Made by a program: the position numbers and the translations under genes. 9,234 nt of DNA from CAVHXA01 sp963639765 (GTDB lineage: Bacteria > Bacillota > Clostridia > Oscillospirales > Oscillospiraceae). This document shows, one piece after another, positions 1 to 7,042 of this stretch. The DNA lies in assembly GCA_963639765.1 (NCBI GenBank), contig CAVHXA010000073.1, positions 1 through 9,234 on the forward strand. Reading direction: 5' to 3'. The notes beneath the pieces were generated by a model. It saw only the letters and a program-made list of their open reading frames with translations, was not told the origin of the DNA and did not search any database. Numbering within the stretch: position 1 is the first letter of the stretch; every line of letters starts with the position of its first letter.

Positions 1-827
1 CAGCAGAAATCATACCAGCTGATATATCCACCCTCCACAGCTTCGCTGTTCGTCGCATGATAATGGCCATATTTCTCGGTTTCGATCATATCCACCAGCA
101 GACGGGCAAGGTCGTAGGTATATGTCGGCGTGCCGATCTGATCATTCACAACCCGCACGGTATCATGCGTCTTGCCAACATTGATCATCGTCTTGATGAA
201 GTTCTTTCCGTTAAGCCCGAACACCCAGGCGATACGGACGATGAAATACTTCTCCAAAGTCCGGCTGACCGCCAGCTCGCCGTCCAGCTTGCTCTCTCCG
301 TACACATTCAGCGGTGCGTAGCACTTATCGTCCGGCTGCCACGGTCTATCCCCTTGTCCGTCAAACACATAGTCTGTAGAGATGTAGACCATTTTTGCGT
401 CTACTGCCTTTGCCGCCTCCGCGATGTACTGCGTTCCGAGGTGGTTGATTGCATCTACCTTCGCCTTGTTCTCCTCATCCTCCGCCGCATCAACCGCAGT
501 CCAAGCCGCGCAATGGATGATGGCGTCGGGATGTATACGCTCTATTGTCTCTGCCACAGCCGCTTTATCCGTTATGTCCAACTGAACATACGGAATTGCT
601 AACTCGTTTGAATCTTGTATATCCGAGCCAACTGCGTCATGTCCCTTCTTCTGTAACTGAAGAACGGTATCATGTCCGAGCTGTCCTCCTACTCCTGTTA
701 CAAATACTTTCATAAATCCTTCACCCACTCTGCCGCCAGAACCGATGACCGTGTGACCGCGCTTTACAAGCTCGACCACCGTATCATGCCCCAACTGACC
801 TGTCGCTCCCGTTACAAATACCTTCAT
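1..827 (-). CDS. rmlD (rfbD): dTDP-4-dehydrorhamnose reductase (RmlD), 3' end cut by window edge, with duplicated N-terminus
   Basis: Last enzyme of dTDP-L-rhamnose synthesis; it reduces dTDP-6-deoxy-L-lyxo-4-hexulose with NAD(P)H in the cytoplasm. The frame is open from 827 to the window edge. Counting from the Met at 713, it shows the short-chain dehydrogenase features of RmlD: the glycine motif GVGGQLG (residues 7-13), STDYVFDG (112-119, catalytic Thr113) and the YGESK catalytic pair Tyr138/Lys142. Residues 1-38 of the longer frame (827-714) repeat the first beta-alpha unit, with glycine motif GATGQLG. Two starts are therefore possible. ATG 827 lies 24 bp after the rmlB stop with no clear Shine-Dalgarno site. 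ATG 713 gives the usual family N-terminus and has GAAGGA just 3 nt upstream. I give the full open frame; the working protein may well start at 713. The C-terminal part is outside the window. Confidence 0.9.
   Translation of the reverse strand, partial: MKVFVTGATGQLGHDTVVELVKRGHTVIGSGGRVGEGFMKVFVTGVGGQLGHDTVLQLQKKGHDAVGSDIQDSNELAIPYVQLDITDKAAVAETIERIHPDAIIHCAAWTAVDAAEDEENKAKVDAINHLGTQYIAEAAKAVDAKMVYISTDYVFDGQGDRPWQPDDKCYAPLNVYGESKLDGELAVSRTLEKYFIVRIAWVFGLNGKNFIKTMINVGKTHDTVRVVNDQIGTPTYTYDLARLLVDMIETEKYGHYHATNSEAVEGGYISWYDFC
624..827 (-). repeat. Diverged in-frame tandem duplication of the rmlD N-terminal coding region
   Basis: Codons 1-30 from ATG 827 (827-738) and codons 1-30 from ATG 713 (713-624) encode the same Rossmann beta1-glycine loop-alpha1 unit: MKVFVTG, then GQLGHDTV, then KxGH...GS. 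By hand count 21 of 30 residues agree, but only about 56 of 90 bases. Many changes are synonymous, so this is not a fresh tandem duplication. Eight codons (737-714), ending in the GAAGGATTT ribosome-binding-site-like stretch, link the copies without a stop. I infer that the upstream copy is the 5' remnant of a different rmlD allele left after recombination. Confidence 0.85.
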
Positions 828-851
828 CGATTTCTTGTAATCCGTGGCTTC

Positions 852-1919
852 TTACTGCCTATTTTTATACATCTCGGCGTAATAGCTCTGATAAGCGCCG
901 GATGTAACTCTGTTCATCCATTCCTCATTTTCGAGATACCAGTCAATCGTCTTGACGATTCCGACCTCAAACGGAGTCTCCGGATACCAACCGAGATCGG
1001 CTTTTATCTTGCTCGGATCGATGCCGTACCGACGGTCGTGTCCAAGCCTGTCCTCCACGTGCTTGATAAGATCTTCACTGATGCCATCATCCTTCAGCCT
1101 GTCGTGGAGCTGCTCAATAATCGTTTTCACGATGAAGATATTCGGGCGTTCGTTGTGACCGCCCACATTGTAGACCTCGCCAAGCTTGCCGCCGCTGCAA
1201 ACCATATCGATGGCCTTGCAATGATCCTCTACATAGAGCCAGTCACGAATCTGCATACCGTCTCCGTATACCGGCAGTGCCTCATGCTTTTTCACGTTGT
1301 TGATCATCAGCGGGATCAGCTTCTCCGGGAACTGATACGGACCGTAGTTATTGCTGCACCTTGTAATGTTGATCGGCATTCCGTAGGTGTCGTGGAAAGC
1401 GCAAACGAAATGATCCGCTGATGCTTTGGAAGCGCTATACGGGCTGTGCGGGTTGATGGGCGTAGTCTCCATGAAATAGCCCTCTGCGCCGAGCGCACCG
1501 TACACCTCATCCGTACTTACCTGTAGGTACTTCTTTCCTTCCTTCCATGTCTTTTTTTCTGCATCGTACCATGCTTCCTTTGCACGCTGGAGCAGGTTCA
1601 CCGTACCCATGACATTGCTCTGAACAAAAATCTCAGGGTTTGCAATGGAACGATCCACATGGCTTTCCGCCGCAAAGTTGATTACATAGTCAAAGTCGTA
1701 TTTCTGGAAAAGCGAGGTAACAAGCTCCTTGTCGCAGATGTCTCCCTGCACAAACACATGGCGAGGATCGCCCTCTACGCCTTTCAGGTTTTCAAGGTTG
1801 CCTGCATAGGTCAGTGCATCGAGATTGACCAAAAGAATGTCCTGATACTTTTTCAGCATGTAGTAGACAAAGTTGCTGCCGATGAATCCGGCGCAGCCGG
1901 TGATGAGATATTTTTTCAT
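852..1919 (-). CDS. rmlB (rfbB): dTDP-glucose 4,6-dehydratase (RmlB)
   Basis: Second step of dTDP-L-rhamnose synthesis: NAD+-dependent conversion of dTDP-D-glucose to dTDP-4-keto-6-deoxy-D-glucose. The 355-residue protein has the usual family length and is an extended short-chain dehydrogenase. Visible motifs are the N-terminal nucleotide-binding GCAGFIGS (residues 8-15), LDALTYAGN (33-41), the active-site Thr136-Asp137-Glu138 in VSTDEVYG, and YSASK with Tyr161/Lys165. The ITRCSNNYGPYQFPEKLIP stretch is characteristic of RmlB. The start at 1919 lies 2 bp after the rmlA stop; the nearest purine-rich site (AAAGG) is about 13 nt away, so translation probably depends on coupling to rmlA. rmlD follows 24 bp after its stop. 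Confidence 0.97.
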   Translation of the reverse strand: MKKYLITGCAGFIGSNFVYYMLKKYQDILLVNLDALTYAGNLENLKGVEGDPRHVFVQGDICDKELVTSLFQKYDFDYVINFAAESHVDRSIANPEIFVQSNVMGTVNLLQRAKEAWYDAEKKTWKEGKKYLQVSTDEVYGALGAEGYFMETTPINPHSPYSASKASADHFVCAFHDTYGMPINITRCSNNYGPYQFPEKLIPLMINNVKKHEALPVYGDGMQIRDWLYVEDHCKAIDMVCSGGKLGEVYNVGGHNERPNIFIVKTIIEQLHDRLKDDGISEDLIKHVEDRLGHDRRYGIDPSKIKADLGWYPETPFEVGIVKTIDWYLENEEWMNRVTSGAYQSYYAEMYKNRQ

Positions 1920-1921
1920 AT

Positions 1922-2809
1922 TTAGTACCGTACCTTTCCCTCTGCGACTGCGTACAGATGTGCGCCATAGGGGGATTTTCCGTACCGCATCGCACTCTCT
2001 TTTAGTTTCTCCTGATCAACCCAGCCATTTATGTAGCCGATTTCCTCCGGTGCAGAGATCGTAATGCCCTGACGCTTGGAAATGGTTTGAACAAAGTCCG
2101 CAGCCTCTACCAGGCTGTCCATGGTTCCGGTATCAAGCCATGCAAACCCGCGACCAAGAAGCTGAACATCAAGAAGCCCATCAACTAGGTACATCTCATT
2201 GAGCGTGGTAATCTCCAGCTCTCCACGGGCAGACGGCTTGACCATATTTGCACGCTTGGAGACATCTCCCGGATAGAAGTAAAGACCGGTCACTGCGTAA
2301 TTGCTCTTTGGATCCTTCGGCTTTTCCTCGATGCTAGTCGCCTTGCCATTTTCATCAAAAGCAACCACGCCGAACCGCTCCGGGTCGGTCACATAATAGC
2401 CAAAAACCGTAGCTCGTCCGCGCACCTCGGCGTTCTCAACCGCCGCCCGCAGGATACGCTTGAACCCATTGCCATAGAAAATATTGTCGCCGAGTACCAT
2501 GGCACACGGTTCGCCTGCAAGGAACGCCTCGCCAAGGATAAATGCCTGCGCAAGGCCATCCGGGGAGGGCTGCACCTTGTAGCTCAAGCTGATGCCGAAC
2601 TGACTGCCGTCTCCCAGCAGGTGTTCAAAGCGCGGCGTATCATCCGGTGTGCTAATAATCAGGATGTCTTTAATCCCCGCCAGCATGAGCGTAGACAGCG
2701 GGTAGTAGATCATCGGCTTGTCGTACACAGGTAAGAGTTGCTTGCTCGTTACCATCGTAAGCGGATATAGGCGCGTCCCAGCTCCGCCCGCAAGAATTAT
2801 ACCTTTCAT
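1922..2809 (-). CDS. rmlA (rfbA): Glucose-1-phosphate thymidylyltransferase (RmlA)
   Basis: Committing step of the dTDP-sugar branch: glucose 1-phosphate plus dTTP gives dTDP-glucose. The 295-residue length is normal. The N-terminal nucleotidyltransferase signature GGAGTRLYP (residues 8-16) is followed by SKQLLPVYDKPMIYYPLS (22-39) with the conserved Lys23, and by the metal/nucleotide site LGDN (106-109, Asp108). A GLAQAF motif (85-90) and an IEEKPK motif follow, all as in RmlA. The start at 2809 is fixed by the strong site GGAGG at 2821-2817, 7 nt upstream, which overlaps the end of wecB. In the pathway, the product goes to RmlB, encoded next. Confidence 0.97.
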   Translation of the reverse strand: MKGIILAGGAGTRLYPLTMVTSKQLLPVYDKPMIYYPLSTLMLAGIKDILIISTPDDTPRFEHLLGDGSQFGISLSYKVQPSPDGLAQAFILGEAFLAGEPCAMVLGDNIFYGNGFKRILRAAVENAEVRGRATVFGYYVTDPERFGVVAFDENGKATSIEEKPKDPKSNYAVTGLYFYPGDVSKRANMVKPSARGELEITTLNEMYLVDGLLDVQLLGRGFAWLDTGTMDSLVEAADFVQTISKRQGITISAPEEIGYINGWVDQEKLKESAMRYGKSPYGAHLYAVAEGKVRY

Positions 2810-2822
2810 AACTCATCCTCCA

Positions 2823-3944
2823 TCATCTTGCCGTCCATGGCTCATATGTTCCGAACTCTAAAATGTCCGCAATGCGCTTACAGGCGTTTCCGTCTCCGTA
2901 AGGATTGCAGGCGTGAGCCATCTTGTCGTAGGCTTCCTGATTTTCCAGCAGCTCTTTGAAGTTCTGATAGATGACCTCTTCATTCGTACCAACAAGCCGC
3001 AGTGTTCCGGCGTCTACGCCCTCCGGCCGCTCTGTCGTATCCCGCATGACCAGAACAGGTCGGCCATAGCTCGGGCACTCCTCCTGAATTCCGCCGCTAT
3101 CCGTAAGGCACAGGAAACATCTCGCCTCGAAGTTATGGCAATCGAACACCTCGATCGGTTCGACGATATGAATGCGGTCACAGCCGCCAAGTTCCTGCTC
3201 CGCAGCTTCCCTGACCACAGGGTTCATGTGGATGGGGTACACAGCCTTGCAATCAGGATGTTCATCAAGAACCCGTCGAATGGCTCGGAACATATGATGC
3301 ATCGGTTCGCCAAGATTTTCGCGGCGATGCGCGGTGATGAAGATGAGCTTTCCATCGCCCACCCAATCAAGATCAGGGTGCGTATAGTCCTCTCTGACCG
3401 TGTGCTGCATCGCGTCTATAACCGTGTTGCCGGTGATATAAATGCTATCGGGATTCTTTCCCTCTTTGATGAGGTGATCCGCCGCAAGCTGCGTAGGCGC
3501 GAAGTTATACTGGCTGACAATACCAACTGCCTGCCGGTTGAATTCCTCCGGGTAAGGGGAATAGATATTATATGTACGCAGACCCGCTTCAACGTGACCC
3601 ACTGGGATTTGAAGATAAAAGCAGGCAAGTGCCGTCACGAAGGTTGTACTCGTATCGCCGTGTACCAGAACCACATCCGGCTTGACCTCCTCAAGCACAG
3701 CCTTAATGGAAGAAAGAATGTTGGTCGTAATATCAAACAGCGTCTGCTTGTCCTTCATGATGTTCAGGTCATAGTCAGGTACAACGCCAAATGTCTCCAA
3801 GACCTGATCGAGCATCTGACGGTGCTGCGCGGTGACGCAGACAACCGTCTCGATTCCGCCCCTTGTTTTCAGTTCATTCACCAGCGGACACATTTTTATT
3901 GCCTCCGGTCTGGTGCCAAAGACCAACATTGCTTTCTTCTTCAT
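2823..3944 (-). CDS. wecB (mnaA): UDP-N-acetylglucosamine 2-epimerase, non-hydrolysing
   Basis: Interconverts UDP-GlcNAc and UDP-ManNAc in the cytoplasm; UDP-ManNAc feeds wall polymers, enterobacterial common antigen-like glycans and capsules. The 373-residue protein has the two-domain GT-B-like architecture and family motifs: FGTRPEAIKM (9-18), HGDT (95-98), HVEAGLR (117-123), TAHRREN with His206/Glu209, and TDSGGIQEE (281-289), then RPVLVMRDTTERPEG. A start at 3971 is open but would add nine non-family residues; I chose 3944 because of GAGG 7 nt upstream. It sits between the heptose genes and rmlA, 41 bp after gmhA and 13 bp before rmlA, so it is probably co-transcribed. The hydrolysing (sialic acid) epimerases are a different branch, and no neu genes are visible. 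Confidence 0.95.
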   Translation of the reverse strand: MKKKAMLVFGTRPEAIKMCPLVNELKTRGGIETVVCVTAQHRQMLDQVLETFGVVPDYDLNIMKDKQTLFDITTNILSSIKAVLEEVKPDVVLVHGDTSTTFVTALACFYLQIPVGHVEAGLRTYNIYSPYPEEFNRQAVGIVSQYNFAPTQLAADHLIKEGKNPDSIYITGNTVIDAMQHTVREDYTHPDLDWVGDGKLIFITAHRRENLGEPMHHMFRAIRRVLDEHPDCKAVYPIHMNPVVREAAEQELGGCDRIHIVEPIEVFDCHNFEARCFLCLTDSGGIQEECPSYGRPVLVMRDTTERPEGVDAGTLRLVGTNEEVIYQNFKELLENQEAYDKMAHACNPYGDGNACKRIADILEFGTYEPWTAR

Positions 3945-3951
3945 TGAAATA

Positions 3952-3955
3952 CCTC
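3952..3955 (-). promoter_or_regulatory. Ribosome binding site deciding the wecB start
   Basis: GAGG lies 7 nt before the ATG at 3944 and supports this start over the upstream in-frame ATG at 3971. Confidence 0.75.
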
Positions 3956-3985
3956 GCGAACAAAATAGCATTGCATATCAACACT

Positions 3986-4639
3986 TTATCTGAAAAACTT
4001 ATCTTCCAGCATCAGGCACAGGCAATGGTAGATTGGCAAATGTAATTCCTGTATCATGTAGGTCTCCATCTGCGGAGCCTTGATGCATACATCGCTCATA
4101 GCATTCAGCTTGCTGTCCTTTGCGCCGGTCAGGCCGATAACCTTCATTCCCTTTGCGCGAGCCGTCGTTGCGGCGAAAAGGACATTTTTGCTGTTGCCGC
4201 TCGTGGAAATCCCAAGGAGCACGTCGCCCGGCTTGCCATACCCGTTGACCTGCTGCGCAAAGCAGAGCAGCGGCTCGCAGTCGTTCATGTAGGCTGTGGA
4301 CAACGCAGGATGCCCATCCAGCGCGATGGCAGGAAGTGCGCCCTGTAAGTTCTCCGCGAGAATGGAGCCAAGCTCCTGATTTGCTGCGATGAGCTTTTCT
4401 GCAAAATCTTTCTCCGGCTTGCGCGGCATTTTGAAGCCTTTCATCAGCTCGCCGACGATATGCTCCGCATCAGCGGCAGAGCCGCCATTACCGGCCACAA
4501 GCAGCTTGCCGCCGTTTTCATAGCACTCCTCCATCAGAAGGTAGGCGGCGATCATATCCTCCCGCACTTCTCCGAGAGCGGGATAACGGGAGATGAGCAA
4601 ATCAATGTGTTTTTCCAATCTCGGTTCAAGCGTTCTCAT
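3986..4639 (-). CDS. gmhA: Sedoheptulose 7-phosphate isomerase (phosphoheptose isomerase)
   Basis: First step of nucleotide-heptose synthesis: sedoheptulose 7-phosphate to D-glycero-D-manno-heptose 7-phosphate. This is a single SIS-domain protein of 217 residues, longer than the 192-residue E. coli enzyme because of a longer middle loop (about residues 71-125). Seen motifs: GNGGSAADAEH (50-60), the phosphate-binding STSGNS (145-150), and the metal/catalytic set His60, Glu64, Gln187 and His195, in the spacing known for E. coli GmhA (His61, Glu65, Gln172, His180). The start at 4639 has GAGGA 7 nt upstream. It lies 36 bp after the hddC-gmhB stop. In this locus it supplies the GDP-heptose branch, because hddA and hddC are next to it. 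Confidence 0.95.
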   Translation of the reverse strand: MRTLEPRLEKHIDLLISRYPALGEVREDMIAAYLLMEECYENGGKLLVAGNGGSAADAEHIVGELMKGFKMPRKPEKDFAEKLIAANQELGSILAENLQGALPAIALDGHPALSTAYMNDCEPLLCFAQQVNGYGKPGDVLLGISTSGNSKNVLFAATTARAKGMKVIGLTGAKDSKLNAMSDVCIKAPQMETYMIQELHLPIYHCLCLMLEDKFFR

Positions 4640-4675
4640 GGTTTGTTCCTCTTTCTTTCAGGCCTACATCATGGC

Positions 4676-6010
4676 TCAATGAGCTTGTATTATTTGCTCA
4701 ACTGCGTTTTTCAGTGAATCCGCCGTAATATCCTGACCATAGTTCTCCGAGCCGATCAGCGCAGTATGACACCCTGCGGCCTGTCCCGCCTTGACGTCAT
4801 TCTCTCCATCGCCGATCATCCACGACTGGCTCAAATCAATGTTGAACTCCTGCGCCGCTTTCAGCAGCATCCCCGGCTTCGGCTTGCGGCAGTCGCAATC
4901 GATTTTCAGCTCCGACACTTCTCCCTCATATCCCTTGTGCGGATGGTGCGGACAGAAGTAGATACCGTCGAGATATGCGCCCTCCGCTCCGAGGAGCGTC
5001 TCCATCTTGTTGTGGATGGCGTTCAACTCATCCACGGTCACTTCTCCTCTCGCAATCACGGGCTGGTTGGTAACGACAATCGCAAGGTAACCGCTCTCGT
5101 TTATAAGGCGAATCGCCTCCGCCGCACCATCTATCAGTTCAAACTGCTCGATATCTCTTAGAAAACCTACATACTTATTGATCGTTCCATCGCGGTCAAG
5201 AAATATCGCCTTCTGCTTATTTTTCAGATTTTTCTCTGAAACTCGTCCTGCTTTATAATCCCGGCAAACCGCTTCATAGCGTTCCGGCGTGCCCATGTCC
5301 TTGACGTACTCCGGACTGTCATAGCAGAACATCTTTCCCGTACCGGCAAGCGGCTTCAGAAGTTGACGGTCCAAATCCACCTTGACGGGTTTGCCATTTT
5401 CACCCACTGTACCGACCTTATCTGCATCAATCCCCACCATATCAAGTACAGCAGGATTGATAACGTGCAGTCCCGCATTTACGCGGTTGCGATACCACCG
5501 TGGACGTTCGTCCTCCTTCGCCAGCCACTGTTTCACAGCACCCTTCTCATCGGCGATAATCACGCCGCTGTCATATGGGTGGCTGTTCGGATGGGTAAAG
5601 AGCGTGACTAAGCCACCATGCTGCTTATGAAACTCAACGAAACGGTTAAAATCCACGTCAAAGACGGCGTCTGCGTTCAACAGGAGAAAATCCGACTCCA
5701 GCTTGTCCCTGATTTTGAAAAGTGCGCCCGCGTTGCCGAGAGGCTGCTCCTCAAAATAATATTCAATATGTACGCCGAACGGCTTACCCGTTGCCGGGGA
5801 GATTCCAGAACCGTCGCCGAAGTAATCCATGATGACGTTGCCAAGGTGCGATACCGTCAGGATGATGTCGGTGAAGCCCTGGTCGCGCAGGCACTCCAGC
5901 TCACGCTCCAGAACAGGCTTACCCTCTATTTTTATCATTGGTTTGGGAATGTCGCTGGCAACGGAAGAAATCCGCGTTCCCCTGCCACCCGCCATTATTA
6001 CTGTTTTCAA
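4676..6010 (-). CDS. hddC-gmhB: Bifunctional heptose-1-phosphate guanylyltransferase / heptose bisphosphate 7-phosphatase (HddC-GmhB fusion)
   Basis: A 444-residue fusion. Residues 1 to about 250 form a sugar nucleotidyltransferase: AGGRGTR (7-13), IPKPM with Lys23, LGNAGAL (91-97) and the metal site LNAD (111-114), matching HddC, which makes GDP-heptose from heptose 1-phosphate and GTP. Residues about 266-440 form a HAD phosphatase of the GmhB type: LDRDGT (Asp272/Asp274), TNQ (314-316), a four-ligand zinc site Cys353, His355, Cys372, Cys374, then RKPKPGM and GDGEND (Asp401/Asp405). The linker is roughly 250-265. The two activities are consecutive in the heptose 1,7-bisphosphate route. The start is an unusual TTG (6010-6008) in a TTGA overlap with the hddA stop; no ATG gives the family N-terminus, and AGGAAG lies 7 nt upstream. 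GTP specificity is inferred from the hddA context, not from residues. Confidence 0.92.
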   Translation of the reverse strand: MKTVIMAGGRGTRISSVASDIPKPMIKIEGKPVLERELECLRDQGFTDIILTVSHLGNVIMDYFGDGSGISPATGKPFGVHIEYYFEEQPLGNAGALFKIRDKLESDFLLLNADAVFDVDFNRFVEFHKQHGGLVTLFTHPNSHPYDSGVIIADEKGAVKQWLAKEDERPRWYRNRVNAGLHVINPAVLDMVGIDADKVGTVGENGKPVKVDLDRQLLKPLAGTGKMFCYDSPEYVKDMGTPERYEAVCRDYKAGRVSEKNLKNKQKAIFLDRDGTINKYVGFLRDIEQFELIDGAAEAIRLINESGYLAIVVTNQPVIARGEVTVDELNAIHNKMETLLGAEGAYLDGIYFCPHHPHKGYEGEVSELKIDCDCRKPKPGMLLKAAQEFNIDLSQSWMIGDGENDVKAGQAAGCHTALIGSENYGQDITADSLKNAVEQIIQAH

Positions 6011-7020
6011 AATACTTCTTCCTTTGGCTCATATTCTTCCGGCGTATAATGGATCACCCTTGTGCCGCCGTCTTCAAACTGGAACGGGACATACAGGAGG
6101 TCCTTCATCGCTTCCTTGACCGCCGCTCTCCGTTCCGGCTGGACGTAGAACACCAGAAATCCTCCGCCGCCGGCGCCGAGCAGCTTGCCGCCAAGCGCTC
6201 CGGCCTTGATTCCTTTTTCATACAATGCGTCGATGCTGTTCGTGGTTATGGCTCCGCCGGTCTGCCTCTTAAGCCGCCATGTCTTGTCCAGCAGTCTGCC
6301 GAATTCGTCAAGGTCGCTATGCTTATCCGTCAGCACTCGCTCGGCGTCATCCACGAGCGCCAGCATTTCCTTCAGCTGAGCAATCTTCTCCGCATACCCG
6401 ACCGCGTTTGCCTTCTGCATCTCCGAAGAAAACCTCGTAAAGCCCGTGAAGAACATCAGCAGGTTGTCATTCAGTTGCTTCTTTCGCTCCGGGTGGATGA
6501 TGACCGGGATCACATCGTATGTACCATCTTTGTTGAAATTGATGCGGTTCATGCCACCAAAGGCCGCTGCAATTTGATCCTGCCAGCCGCCGGCCTCGTT
6601 GCAGAGATTGCGCTCCAGATAAATTGCCTCATCCGCCAGCTTTTTCTTGTCGGCGTATTTCCCCTTCAGCGCATAGAAAGCGTTCAGCATTCCAACTGCG
6701 AACGATGAGCTTGTGCCAAGTCCTGACCGCGCCGGAAGATCCGCTTCGTATGTAAGCCGAATCTCATGCATATCCAGCATCTTCATCGCATTGCGGATAG
6801 CGGGGTGCTGGATGTCCTCAATATTCGTCACGCGCTCCGTCTTTGCGTAAGTAAGCTCTGTAGAGTAGTCAAAGAAACGAGGGAGATGCCTCACATTCAC
6901 ATAGCAGTATTTATCGAAGGTCGTAGAAAGAACCGCTCCGCCGTGTTCGCGAAAAAAGCTCTCCATATCCGTACCGCCACCGAAAAATGACATTCGGAAG
7001 GGGGTTTTTGTGATGATCAT
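6007..7020 (-). CDS. hddA: D-glycero-alpha-D-manno-heptose 7-phosphate kinase (GHMP family)
   Basis: Phosphorylates D-glycero-D-manno-heptose 7-phosphate at the alpha-anomeric position with ATP, giving the 1,7-bisphosphate that the GmhB domain of the next protein hydrolyses. The 337-residue protein has GHMP kinase motifs: an N-terminal TPFRMSFFGGGTD (6-18), the ATP loop LPARSGLGTSSS (95-106), GGWQDQ (144-149), and the C-terminal glycine motif LGAGGGG (281-287). HddA-type enzymes choose the GDP-heptose branch, in contrast to HldE of the ADP-heptose branch. An ATG at 7101 is open, but the extra 27 residues overlap the acyltransferase; ATG 7020 has a perfect GGAGG 7 nt upstream and the expected family start. 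It lies 22 bp after the acyltransferase stop. Confidence 0.95.
   Translation of the reverse strand: MIITKTPFRMSFFGGGTDMESFFREHGGAVLSTTFDKYCYVNVRHLPRFFDYSTELTYAKTERVTNIEDIQHPAIRNAMKMLDMHEIRLTYEADLPARSGLGTSSSFAVGMLNAFYALKGKYADKKKLADEAIYLERNLCNEAGGWQDQIAAAFGGMNRINFNKDGTYDVIPVIIHPERKKQLNDNLLMFFTGFTRFSSEMQKANAVGYAEKIAQLKEMLALVDDAERVLTDKHSDLDEFGRLLDKTWRLKRQTGGAITTNSIDALYEKGIKAGALGGKLLGAGGGGFLVFYVQPERRAAVKEAMKDLLYVPFQFEDGGTRVIHYTPEEYEPKEEVF
6018..6023 (-). promoter_or_regulatory. Ribosome binding site for the TTG start of hddC-gmhB
   Basis: AGGAAG inside the end of hddA sits 7 nt before TTG 6010 and supports TTG as the initiation codon in the 4-nt TTGA stop/start overlap. Confidence 0.7.
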
Positions 7021-7027
7021 CTGTTTG

Positions 7028-7032
7028 CCTCC
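7028..7032 (-). promoter_or_regulatory. Strong ribosome binding site deciding the hddA start
   Basis: GGAGG located 7 nt before ATG 7020 rules in this start rather than the upstream in-frame ATG at 7101. Confidence 0.85.
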
Positions 7033-7042
7033 ATATGTATAT

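Noticed and set aside
672..1421. Plus-strand open frame of 249 codons, and similar long plus-strand frames at 57-602, 2913-3947 and 5938-6708
   Set aside because: They lie antisense to rmlD, rmlB, wecB and hddA, show no family motifs, and are explained by codon bias of the true minus-strand genes.
3945..3971. Longer wecB N-terminus from ATG 3971
   Set aside because: The family N-terminus begins at MKKKAM (3944), with GAGG 7 nt upstream located inside the supposed extension.
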